Shown in pieces: positions 1 through 5,757 of a DNA stretch of 7,065 bases (position 1 is the stretch's first letter; the number at the start of each line of letters is the position of its first letter). The translations under genes and the position numbers were made by a program. The DNA comes from an uncultured bacterium. Lineage in GTDB: Bacteria; Patescibacteriota; Microgenomatia; UBA1400; PJMF01. The notes beneath the pieces are model-generated. The model saw only the letters and a list, made by a program, of their open reading frames with translations. It had not been told where the DNA came from and searched no databases. Where the stretch lies: NCBI GenBank assembly GCA_903959355.1, contig CAJBWJ010000008.1:1-7065 (forward strand), written 5' to 3'.

Positions 1-67
1 AAAACATGGTTTTTCTGTTAGAATAAAAAGCACTTCTTAGATGCGATTGGGGAATAACCCAAATCTT
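1..67. other. Window-edge stretch: possible tail of an upstream + strand gene and a small hairpin
   Basis: No gene can be called here. One + frame is open from the window edge (position 2) to a TAG at 38-40 and would give a 12-residue tail (KHGFSVRIKSTS). Another frame closes at a TAA at 24-26. Either could be the end of an off-window gene, and the terminator just downstream makes such a gene likely. A short imperfect hairpin lies at 45-65: GATTGGG pairs with CCCAAATC (one bulged T) around the loop GAATAA. It may be 3' UTR structure or the end of an RNA gene, and I do not recognise a family. Confidence 0.3.
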
Positions 68-95
68 AAAAAACCACTTTTAGAGTGGTTTTTTT
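68..95. terminator. Bidirectional rho-independent terminator
   Basis: The stem CCACT (74-78) pairs with AGTGG (84-88) around a short TTTAG loop. It is flanked by a run of A (68-73) and a run of seven T (89-95), so both strands show a hairpin followed by a U-tract. On the minus strand it lies just downstream of the epmA-like stop codon at 112-114. On the plus strand it would end whatever gene enters from the left edge. This is the usual arrangement between convergent genes. Confidence 0.8.
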
Positions 96-111
96 ATGAA
101 AAAATTTCAGT

Positions 112-1185
112 TTAGATAGAATTATTCTCAAACAATTGACTTGCAGGAAAAAATAAAACTTCATCGATATTATCAACATTGGCAAAAAGCATGATTAAAC
201 GATCAATGCCAACGGCCATGCCGCTACATTCTGGCAGGCCAGATTCGAGAGCGGCCACAAAGTCATAATCAATTGGTTGGTCTTTTTTGCCAAGTTCACG
301 ACGCAACTCTAGATCTGCCTCCAGACGATTTTTTTGTTCCACGGGGTCAATTAATTCACCAAAAGCATTACCTAGTTCCATGCCAGCCAAATAAACTTCG
401 AAGCGTTCAGCAAAACGAGGATCTGTGGCTTTTTTACGAGCTAGGGCTGCCTGAGGTGCTGGATAGTCATAAACAATTACTGGCTGACTAAATTCAGCTA
501 ATTTTGGTTCAATTTCGTTCAAAAACAGTTGGTTATATAGTTCTTCCCAAGCCAAATCGTCAGATAAATTAGCAATTCCAGATAAGTCATAACCCAGAGT
601 AGTGGCTTTGGCACGCAAAACCACAATATCTAGTAATTGATTAGCATCTAGATCAAGATATTTAGTAAAAAGTTCTGCAATACTAAAACGTAAATAAGGG
701 GCGCTCAAATCAAAAGTACGACCTTGATAGCTGAAGTTTTTAGCATCGATGCCCAAAGCCTGACAGATGGACAGCATCATCGCTTCAAAATCATTCATTA
801 CATCGAGATAATTGGCATCAGCATGATAAAACTCTAAAATAGTAAATTCAGGATTATGAGTGCCGCCTAAGCTTTCACTATTTCGAAAAGTCTTGCAGAT
901 TTCAAAAATACTACCCATGTTAGCTGCCAATAATTTCTTCAGGGCATATTCAGGGCTAGTGAGCAGGTAAGCTGGCTTAGATGCACCACCAGGCAATTGC
1001 AAAACTGTTTCAAAAAGATTGAGATATGGCTCAGCTCCTGGAGCACTGACCATTAATGGAGTTTCTACCTCGTGGAAAGCGTGGCTTTTGAAAAAAAGAC
1101 GAATGGCATCAATAACAGTTTCACGAAGCAAAAAACGCTCGCGAAGTGCCGCATTAGATTTGAGCTTTTGCCAATTTTTTTGCAT
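112..1185 (-). CDS. epmA: EpmA/GenX-like class II lysyl-tRNA synthetase paralogue (EF-P lysine ligase-like)
   Basis: This 357-residue protein has a class II aminoacyl-tRNA synthetase catalytic core but no N-terminal OB-fold anticodon-binding domain, so it is not a normal LysRS (about 500 residues). Motif 1 ends at VETP (40-43). The block TSPEY (76-80), motif 2 with FRN (100-102) and HNPEFTILE (110-118), AERFEVY (259-265) and motif 3 GIDRL (326-330) closely follow E. coli EpmA. Ala324 lies two residues before the GIDR glycine, as in EpmA, where LysRS has Gly. In EpmA this change is associated with preferring (R)-beta-lysine over alpha-lysine. EpmA adenylates lysine and attaches it to a lysine of elongation factor P; neither efp nor epmB (aminomutase) is in this window, so substrate and target are inferred. 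The ATG at 1185 lies 25 nt after the exchanger stop, 11 nt past a TATAAT box, with no clear Shine-Dalgarno. The C-terminus ends before a terminator. Confidence is high for the family, moderate for EF-P modification. Confidence 0.85.
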   Translation of the reverse strand: MQKNWQKLKSNAALRERFLLRETVIDAIRLFFKSHAFHEVETPLMVSAPGAEPYLNLFETVLQLPGGASKPAYLLTSPEYALKKLLAANMGSIFEICKTFRNSESLGGTHNPEFTILEFYHADANYLDVMNDFEAMMLSICQALGIDAKNFSYQGRTFDLSAPYLRFSIAELFTKYLDLDANQLLDIVVLRAKATTLGYDLSGIANLSDDLAWEELYNQLFLNEIEPKLAEFSQPVIVYDYPAPQAALARKKATDPRFAERFEVYLAGMELGNAFGELIDPVEQKNRLEADLELRRELGKKDQPIDYDFVAALESGLPECSGMAVGIDRLIMLFANVDNIDEVLFFPASQLFENNSI

Positions 1186-1196
1186 AAGATCTGGCT

Positions 1197-1225
1197 ATTA
1201 TAGCAAAAACCTAAAATCCCATAAC
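1197..1225 (-). promoter_or_regulatory. Extended -10 promoter for the epmA-like gene
   Basis: Read on the minus strand, TGC-TATAAT occupies 1205-1197: a perfect -10 hexamer with the extended TGn element. A weak -35 candidate, TTATGG, lies at 1224-1219 with 16 nt spacing, inside the last codons of the exchanger gene. The predicted transcription start is near A1190, about 5 nt before the ATG at 1185. This leaves no room for a Shine-Dalgarno, so translation would be leaderless or nearly so. Confidence 0.65.
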
Positions 1226-2170
1226 CTTTAGAGAAATATAAATCGTGTAAAGAAATAGAATCAGCATGGATTCATTTCTTTGGAGTTTGTTTTTGGTCAG
1301 AATGAAAAGAACCACGATCACTACACTAAAAAGCAAATAAGGAATATCGAACTGCACCAGGCGGCGCTCAACATTCCAAGGACTAATAAGAGAGCTGGCA
1401 CCAAGAGCCAAGAAGACATTAACTACGATACTGCCCATAACATTACTAATGGAAAGAGCTAGAGCACCTCTAAGAGCCGCATTGATCGAGACAATTAGCT
1501 CTGGCAAACTTGAACCAAAGCCCAAAACCAAAATACCCACCGTGGCCTCACTAACTCCCATTTCGCTAGAAAGAATAATACCTTTGGCCAGAACGATGGA
1601 AGAAGATTTGGCAATAACAGCCAAGCCAAGCAATAAGCGCAAAATATCCATCCAGGCGATTTTTTTACTTGCAAATTTTCTTTTAGCTTTATCTTGTAAT
1701 TGTTCTATGAAATTGCGACGACCGACGAAAAGTAAATAAAGCACATAAAAAAGCAAACAAAGTAAACCTTCAGATCTAGTAATTAAACCATCTTGAGCGA
1801 TGACATAAAAAACCGTGATTGCGCCCACAGCAAAAATGGAATCATAAAAGATTTTATTTTTATGAAAATTCATGACTCTTAGGAGTCCCGCCGCTGCAAT
1901 AACCAAAGTTAATTGATTGATTGAAGAACCAATAATATCGCCAAGAACTATAGAAGAAGGATCACCTTGACCAGCTAGTTTTTGGATGGCACCTGTCACC
2001 GCCATGGTAATTTCTGGAAAACTAGTTCCGAGAGCAACGATGGTTAGACCGATAAAACCTTCTGACAAACCTAGAGATTTAGAGATCTTAAGAGCTGATT
2101 TGGTAATCAGGTCAGCACCAATCCACAAAAAACCCAAGGCCGCAAAAAGAATAAGAAAATTAATAAGCAC
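1211..2170 (-). CDS. CaCA-family cation exchanger (Na+/Ca2+ or H+/Ca2+ antiporter type, YrbG-like)
   Basis: This is a 319-residue polytopic membrane protein with the two inverted alpha-repeats that define the Ca2+/cation antiporter superfamily. Repeat 1 has GTSFPE (48-53) followed by GSSINQ (81-86); repeat 2 has GSSLPE (219-224) followed by GSIVVN (246-251). The two acidic residues of the xPE motifs (E53, E224) are the expected ion ligands. A basic hydrophilic loop (about 150-172) separates the halves. The protein would export Ca2+ or a related divalent cation using Na+ or H+ flow. I start it at GTG 2170: this matches the family's N-terminus length (18 residues before the conserved Ala-Asp of helix 1), follows GGAG closely, and lies 6 nt after a -10-like TTTAAT. 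An in-frame ATG at 2197 is the alternative; an ATG at 2278 would overlap zur and its promoter. The second-half positions of both repeats differ from the common GSNxxN. It is divergent from the zinc operon, so a metal-homeostasis role (possibly zinc) is an inference. Confidence 0.85.
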   Translation of the reverse strand: MLINFLILFAALGFLWIGADLITKSALKISKSLGLSEGFIGLTIVALGTSFPEITMAVTGAIQKLAGQGDPSSIVLGDIIGSSINQLTLVIAAAGLLRVMNFHKNKIFYDSIFAVGAITVFYVIAQDGLITRSEGLLCLLFYVLYLLFVGRRNFIEQLQDKAKRKFASKKIAWMDILRLLLGLAVIAKSSSIVLAKGIILSSEMGVSEATVGILVLGFGSSLPELIVSINAALRGALALSISNVMGSIVVNVFLALGASSLISPWNVERRLVQFDIPYLLFSVVIVVLFILTKNKLQRNESMLILFLYTIYISLKVMGF

Positions 2171-2176
2171 ATCTCC

Positions 2177-2206
2177 ATTAAAACAGAAAAGAGCCATCCT
2201 TCGCAA
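2177..2206 (-). promoter_or_regulatory. Candidate promoter for the cation exchanger gene
   Basis: On the minus strand, TTGCGA (2206-2201) and TTTAAT (2182-2177) are separated by 18 nt, and the -10 is preceded by TGT, an extended -10 element. Transcription would start near 2170-2172, at or just before the GTG start codon at 2170, which would again be leaderless. The boxes are weaker than those of zur or epmA. If the ATG at 2197 is the true start, this promoter call is wrong. Confidence 0.4.
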
Positions 2207-2211
2207 GATCG

Positions 2212-2240
2212 TTGACTTATTGCAACTCATTTGCAATAAT
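2212..2240 (+). promoter_or_regulatory. Promoter of the zur-znuACB operon
   Basis: TTGACT (2212-2217) is separated by exactly 17 nt from AATAAT (2235-2240). The -10 is preceded by TGC (2232-2234), an extended -10. Each hexamer matches the sigma-70 consensus at five of six positions. Transcription should start near 2246-2249, with the ATG of zur at 2250, so the mRNA would carry essentially no leader. No Shine-Dalgarno lies upstream of the ATG, which agrees with this. Confidence 0.75.
2217..2239. promoter_or_regulatory. Zur-type operator: perfect 9-5-9 palindrome within the zur promoter
   Basis: TTATTGCAA (2217-2225) and TTGCAATAA (2231-2239) are perfect inverted repeats around CTCAT. The core TGCAA-N5-TTGCA has the 7-1-7 geometry usual for Fur-family boxes. 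The palindrome fills the spacer between -35 and -10 and overlaps both by one to five bases, so a bound repressor would occlude RNA polymerase. Because it controls a Fur-family gene followed by a zinc importer, the simplest reading is zinc-dependent autorepression. Binding by this Zur is inferred from position and symmetry. Confidence 0.75.
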
Positions 2241-2249
2241 ACCAGACTA

Positions 2250-2648
2250 ATGCAAATCAGAGAAAAATTAGCTGCCAAAGGCTATCGCATGACCAAGCCT
2301 CGTCAAGAGATTTTTAATGTGCTCTGTCACGCCCCACAAAGTGTCCTAGAAATCATGAGTAATCTTCAAAAAAAGAAGTTACAAATTGATAAAGTGACCG
2401 TCTATCGAACCCTAACTAGTTTTGTGAAATTAGGAATTGTGGAAGAAACACAGTTTAAAGATAAAATTTCCGTCTACGAACTAGCTGACCAAAAACACCA
2501 TCATCATGTCGTCTGCGATACTTGCGGCAAAATTGAAGATATTGAACTTGATGAAAACTTACTAGAAGAAGCAGCAAAAAAATCTAGCACTTTTCAAATT
2601 AAAAGTCACCATTTGGAATTTTTCGGCCTATGCAGAAAATGTCGTTAA
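2250..2648 (+). CDS. zur: Fur-family zinc-responsive repressor (Zur)
   Basis: This 132-residue protein has the Fur-family layout. The N-terminal winged helix includes KPRQEIF (16-22) and the recognition helix around KVTVYRTL (48-55). A dimerisation and metal domain follows, with HHHH (83-86), CDTC (89-92) and CRKC (128-131). The two CxxC pairs form the structural zinc site; His83-86 and His120/His121 with nearby acidic residues are candidates for the sensing site. Zur is favoured over Fur or PerR because znuA, znuC and znuB follow directly and a Fur-type palindrome lies in its own promoter. The ATG at 2250 is chosen because it sits 9 nt after the -10 box and gives the family's normal start. 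An open frame continues upstream to 1986, but it runs antisense to the exchanger and through the promoter. The 3' end overlaps znuA, so the two are probably translationally coupled. Confidence 0.9.
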   Translation: MQIREKLAAKGYRMTKPRQEIFNVLCHAPQSVLEIMSNLQKKKLQIDKVTVYRTLTSFVKLGIVEETQFKDKISVYELADQKHHHHVVCDTCGKIEDIELDENLLEEAAKKSSTFQIKSHHLEFFGLCRKCR

Positions 2649-3523
2649 AATTCTTACCTCTAATACTTTTTGTTGCTTTTGCGGCTTGGATTATTACTAG
2701 CAAAAAGCCAAGCACAGTCTTAAATCCAATTAATAAAGAAGGTAAAATCACCGTCACTGCTTCTTTCTATCCTTTATATTTCTTCACTAAAGAAATCACG
2801 GGCGAACGAGTAAAAGTTATTAATTTGACCAAGGCTGGCAGCGAACCTCATGATTTTGAGCCAAGCACCAAAGATATTAGAACTATAGAAAATAGTAAGT
2901 TATTGATCGTTAATGGCAATACTTTTGAGAGTTGGCTGCCACAATTTGGCGAACAGATTAGTCAAGAAAATACACAGATTCTAAAAGTTGGAGAAAACCC
3001 TGATCCGCACTTATGGCTCGATCCTGTTTTGGCTCAAAATCAGGTAGAGATGATCAATTCTAAGCTTCGAGAAATCGATCCGACTAACGCTACTTTTTAT
3101 CAGACAAATAGTAGAACTCTCATCCAAAAATTAATCGAGCTAGATGGTGAATTTAAGGCGGGACTTAGTAAATGTGAGAAAAATAAAATCATTACTTCTC
3201 ACGGCGCTTTTGCCTATTTGGCACAGAGGTATAATTTGCGCCAAGTTTCCATTCAAGGCCTCAATCCTGACGGTGATCCCTCACCAGCCAAAATTGCTGA
3301 GGCGGCTAAATTAGCCAAAGAAAACGGTATTAATTACATTTTCTTTGAAACTCTAGTCAGTCCAAAAATTGCCGAAACCATTGCCAAAGAAATTGGTGCT
3401 AAGACGTTAGTTTTAAATCCAATTGAAGGCTTAAATGAAGCAGAAGAACAAAGCGGCCAAAACTATCTTTCTATCCAAAGAGAAAATTTAGCTAATTTAC
3501 GCTTGGCACTAAACTGCCAATAA
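2639..3523 (+). CDS. znuA: Zinc ABC transporter substrate-binding protein (ZnuA/AdcA-like)
   Basis: This is a cluster A-I metal-binding protein of the TroA/ZnuA fold; numbering here is from the upstream ATG at 2630. The zinc ligands can be followed: His74 in EPHDFEP, His127 in DPHLWLDP, His191 in SHGAF, and Glu266 in LNPIEGL. A third ligand His rather than Glu, and the NPxEGL ending, are typical of zinc-type (AdcA/ZnuA) rather than manganese-type (PsaA/MntC) proteins. It captures Zn2+ outside the membrane and delivers it to the ZnuB permease. The N-terminus has one hydrophobic segment (about 5-22) followed by Thr-Ser-Lys-Lys, with no lipobox cysteine, so it is probably a membrane-anchored or secreted protein rather than a lipoprotein. 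The His-rich loop usual between the first two ligands in ZnuA is absent. Starts at 2639 (10 nt overlap with zur) or 2630 (19 nt overlap) are both possible; neither has a clear ribosome site. I give the shorter form. Confidence 0.9.
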   Translation: MSLKFLPLILFVAFAAWIITSKKPSTVLNPINKEGKITVTASFYPLYFFTKEITGERVKVINLTKAGSEPHDFEPSTKDIRTIENSKLLIVNGNTFESWLPQFGEQISQENTQILKVGENPDPHLWLDPVLAQNQVEMINSKLREIDPTNATFYQTNSRTLIQKLIELDGEFKAGLSKCEKNKIITSHGAFAYLAQRYNLRQVSIQGLNPDGDPSPAKIAEAAKLAKENGINYIFFETLVSPKIAETIAKEIGAKTLVLNPIEGLNEAEEQSGQNYLSIQRENLANLRLALNCQ

Positions 3524-3527
3524 ATAA

Positions 3528-4127
3528 ATGAAAACAAAAAAAGAAATTATCAGCATCAAGGATCTAAGCTTTGTCTATCAGAAAGAACTGATTCTCCATG
3601 AATTTTCACTATCGGTTATAAAAGGTGATTTTCTTGGTCTCATCGGTCCCAATGGCTCAGGTAAAACTACTTTACTCAAGATCATTTTGGGACTTTTAGA
3701 GCCAACTAGCGGCAAAGTTAAATTACTGAGTAAGAAGATTGGTTATGTCGCCCAAAAAGCAGGCTTTGCTAGTAGTGGTTTTCCCATTACCGTCGAAGAA
3801 GTTATTTCAATGGCTGGGGGCAAGGCAAAAGAAATTGAGCGAGTCTTGGAACTAACCGGCATAGCTAGTAAAAGAAAAAGACTACTTAATGAGCTTTCTG
3901 GTGGCCAACAACAAAGAGTTTTCATCGCTCGCGCCCTTCTGCATAAACCAGAATTATTAATTTTGGATGAGCCGACCGTCGGCATTGATAGTGAAGCGCA
4001 AAATAAATTTTATGAATTACTGCGTAAGTTAAATAGAGAGCAAGGTTTAACCATTATTTTGGTTTCTCATGATTTAGATACAGTTGAGAAAAAAGTCGAC
4101 AAGATTATTAATTTAGGAAAAAGATAA
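3528..4127 (+). CDS. znuC: Zinc ABC transporter ATP-binding protein (ZnuC-like)
   Basis: This is a complete ABC ATPase of 199 residues, shorter than most ZnuC proteins (about 230-250). Walker A GPNGSGKTT is at 40-48, the Q-loop Gln at 76 (YVAQ), the signature LSGGQ at 123-127, Walker B LLILDEP at 143-149 and the switch His at 181 (SHD). YVAQK and the ITVEEVI region after the Q-loop resemble metal-type ATPases (ZnuC/MntB). The shortness comes mainly from a reduced segment between Q-loop and signature and from a C-terminus that stops soon after the H-loop; every catalytic motif is intact, so it should be functional. It powers Zn2+ import through ZnuB. It begins 4 nt after the znuA stop, without an evident Shine-Dalgarno, and its stop overlaps the znuB start by one base. 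Confidence 0.9.
   Translation: MKTKKEIISIKDLSFVYQKELILHEFSLSVIKGDFLGLIGPNGSGKTTLLKIILGLLEPTSGKVKLLSKKIGYVAQKAGFASSGFPITVEEVISMAGGKAKEIERVLELTGIASKRKRLLNELSGGQQQRVFIARALLHKPELLILDEPTVGIDSEAQNKFYELLRKLNREQGLTIILVSHDLDTVEKKVDKIINLGKR
4115..4118 (+). promoter_or_regulatory. Shine-Dalgarno site for znuB
   Basis: AGGA lies 8 nt before the ATG at 4127, inside the last codons of znuC. It is one of the few well-placed ribosome binding sites in this window and supports this start in a TAATG stop-start overlap. Confidence 0.5.
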
Positions 4128-4921
4128 TGGAAATTTTTCAATACAGCTTCATGATTCGAGCCTTAATCGCTGGTTTGATCGTGGCGGTCATTGCACCGTT
4201 AATTGGTAATTTCCTCTTGATCCGCCGCTTTTCTATGGTCGCAGACACCCTCAGTCACATTGCTTTGGCGGGCGTAGCCATCGGGCTGCTCACTCATACT
4301 CAGCCAATTTTAATAACGACTATTCTGACCAGTATGGTGGCGATTTTGATCGAGAAAATTCGCACAAGTCAAAAGATTGCTGGGGAGACTGTTCTAGCGA
4401 TGTTTTTGCCTGGAGGATTGGCTGTGTCGATAATTTTAATTAGTCTGGCTAATGGCTTTAATAGTAATCTTTTTAGTTATTTATTTGGCAGTATTACGAC
4501 AGTTAGTAGTGCCGAGATTTGGCCAATGCTGATTCTTGCTTTGATCAGTCTTGCTATAGTCATTTTGCTTTATAGACCATTAATTTTTTCTTCATTTGAT
4601 GAGGAAGGAGCCAAATTAAGTGGCATTAATACTAAGTTGATGGGCTATGTTTTAATGACTTTGACCGCGATCACGGTTTCTTTGGCGATGCGAGTGGTGG
4701 GTATTCTACTGATTGGCGCTTTGATGGTTATTCCGAGCGTGACAGGCATGAAAATTGCCAAGAGTTTCAAGCAGAGTTTCTTTTATGCAATTGCTTTTGC
4801 TATGGCGGCTGTTTTGATTGGACTAGTTGGCGCTTTTTACCTAAATATTCCAGCTGGAGGAGCGATTGTGCTTGTTTCGCTGGCGATTTTTGGGCTGACA
4901 AGCGTTTCTTTGAGTAAATAG
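4127..4921 (+). CDS. znuB: Zinc ABC transporter permease (ZnuB-like, ABC-3 family)
   Basis: This 264-residue, very hydrophobic protein has the ABC-3 family pattern of about seven or eight membrane segments. Recognisable stretches are the conserved block after helix 1 (ADTLSHIALAG, 39-49), the cytoplasmic coupling-helix region FDEEGAKLSGIN (157-168), and the late helix block VGILLIGALMVIPS (191-204). Length is normal for the family. It forms the membrane channel, presumably as a dimer, for Zn2+ handed over by ZnuA and driven by ZnuC. It overlaps the znuC stop by one base and is the last gene of the zinc operon. No hairpin terminator follows; the next gene starts 56 nt later from its own promoter-like sequence. 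The plus strand changes from C-rich to G-rich within this gene. Confidence 0.92.
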   Translation: MEIFQYSFMIRALIAGLIVAVIAPLIGNFLLIRRFSMVADTLSHIALAGVAIGLLTHTQPILITTILTSMVAILIEKIRTSQKIAGETVLAMFLPGGLAVSIILISLANGFNSNLFSYLFGSITTVSSAEIWPMLILALISLAIVILLYRPLIFSSFDEEGAKLSGINTKLMGYVLMTLTAITVSLAMRVVGILLIGALMVIPSVTGMKIAKSFKQSFFYAIAFAMAAVLIGLVGAFYLNIPAGGAIVLVSLAIFGLTSVSLSK

Positions 4922-4959
4922 CATAGTCAAACCCTTCTTCCTTCATTTGCATCTGAAAT

Positions 4960-4967
4960 GCTATACT
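4960..4967 (+). promoter_or_regulatory. Extended -10 promoter for the polysaccharide export genes
   Basis: TATACT (4962-4967) is one base from the -10 consensus. With the preceding TGC starting at 4959 it forms an extended -10 element. No good -35 is seen at 16-18 nt. The predicted start is near A4974, 4 nt before the ATG at 4978, so the transcript would be nearly leaderless. It lies in the short gap after znuB and would let the glycan cluster be expressed independently of zinc. Confidence 0.55.
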
Positions 4968-4977
4968 TAGCCCATCA

Positions 4978-5757
4978 ATGCCAATGCTAGAGAGTTTCAC
5001 CAAATATCATGAGTTGTTAAGTGAGTTGACGATGCGGGAGATTAAGCAGCGTTATAAGCAGTCGGTGCTTGGTTATGCCTGGGTGATTCTTAATCCTTTT
5101 TTTCAGATGTTGGTGATGGCGTTTGTCTTTAGCATTATTATGCGTATTCCAAATTTGGGCGTACCGTATCCAATTTTCCTTTATGCGGGACTTCTACCAT
5201 GGACTTTGTTTGCTAATTCGCTGGTAAGTGCCTCTAATTCTTTGGTTGGGAATGCGGGCTTAATTACCAAGATCTATTTTCCAAGAGAGATTTTTATTAT
5301 CAGTACGATTATGGCCAAGATTGTGGATTTCTTGTTGGCTTCGACGATTTTCATTGCCTTTATGATTTATTACCAATTGCCAATTAACCTAAATATTCTG
5401 TGGGTGATTCCTATCTTTGCTATTCAGCAGTTGTTTACTTATGGCTTATCTTTGTTCTTGGCAGCAGCCAATTTGTTTTATCGTGATATTCAATATCTGC
5501 TTGGATTGGTGATTTTGATTTGGATGTATTTGACCCCAGTGATTTATTCGACGGAGTTATTTCCAGAGAAGTACAGATGGATCTTTCAACTCAATCCAAT
5601 GGCAGTGATCATTAATGCTTATCGTCAGGTCATTTTGGCGGGAGGGATGCCAAACTTGAAGAGTTTGGGAATTGCTTTGGCTTTGTCTTTGGTTTTGTTA
5701 CTAGGAGGATATAAGTTCTTCAAGAAATTAGAAGGTGTTTTTGCTGATATTGTTTAA
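4978..5757 (+). CDS. wzm: ABC-2 type polysaccharide/teichoic acid export permease (Wzm/TagG-like)
   Basis: This 259-residue integral membrane protein has six predicted membrane segments. The N-terminal amphipathic stretch with MREIKQRYKQSVLGYAW (19-35) is the conserved entry block of Wzm/TagG/RfbA permeases. YAGLLPWTLFANSL (69-82), FYRDIQYL (167-174) and TPVIYS (186-191) are also family-typical. With the ATPase that follows it would flip lipid-linked polysaccharide or teichoic-acid polymer across the cytoplasmic membrane. It starts at ATG 4978, 10 nt past a -10 box; a second in-frame ATG at 4984 (MPM start) is an alternative. No Shine-Dalgarno is visible. Its stop overlaps the next start by one base. 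The exported polymer cannot be told from the sequence. Confidence 0.9.
   Translation: MPMLESFTKYHELLSELTMREIKQRYKQSVLGYAWVILNPFFQMLVMAFVFSIIMRIPNLGVPYPIFLYAGLLPWTLFANSLVSASNSLVGNAGLITKIYFPREIFIISTIMAKIVDFLLASTIFIAFMIYYQLPINLNILWVIPIFAIQQLFTYGLSLFLAAANLFYRDIQYLLGLVILIWMYLTPVIYSTELFPEKYRWIFQLNPMAVIINAYRQVILAGGMPNLKSLGIALALSLVLLLGGYKFFKKLEGVFADIV

Noticed and set aside
273..491. Open frame on the + strand inside the epmA-like gene (also 1019-1231)
   Set aside because: Antisense shadows of a well-supported gene, with no recognisable motifs.
1280..1739. Two open frames on the + strand across the exchanger gene
   Set aside because: Low-complexity basic translations opposite a conserved membrane protein; no family features or start signals.
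1986..2249. N-terminal extension of Zur by 88 residues
   Set aside because: It would run antisense through the exchanger start and through the zur promoter and operator. The protein from 2250 already has a normal Fur-family N-terminus.
2171..2278. Exchanger start at ATG 2278, giving 36 extra residues
   Set aside because: It would overlap the zur coding start and both promoters; the extra residues do not fit the family. ATG 2197 remains a real alternative to GTG 2170.
3743..3985. Minus-strand open frame inside znuC, and similar ones at 4800-5003 and 5816-6052
   Set aside because: Antisense of conserved ABC transporter coding sequence, with no independent evidence.
4260..4440. GC-skew switch from C-rich to G-rich as a replication-origin signature
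   Set aside because: It lies inside a coding gene, with no dnaA, no DnaA-box cluster and no A+T-rich unwinding region, and the skew does not persist into the glycosyltransferase.
4944..4961. Nested short inverted repeats before the wzm start (CATTT/AAATG and GCAT/ATGC), possibly a second operator
   Set aside because: Only 4-5 bp arms, expected by chance in A+T-rich DNA. They share just ATTTGCA with the Zur palindrome and lack the paired half-site.
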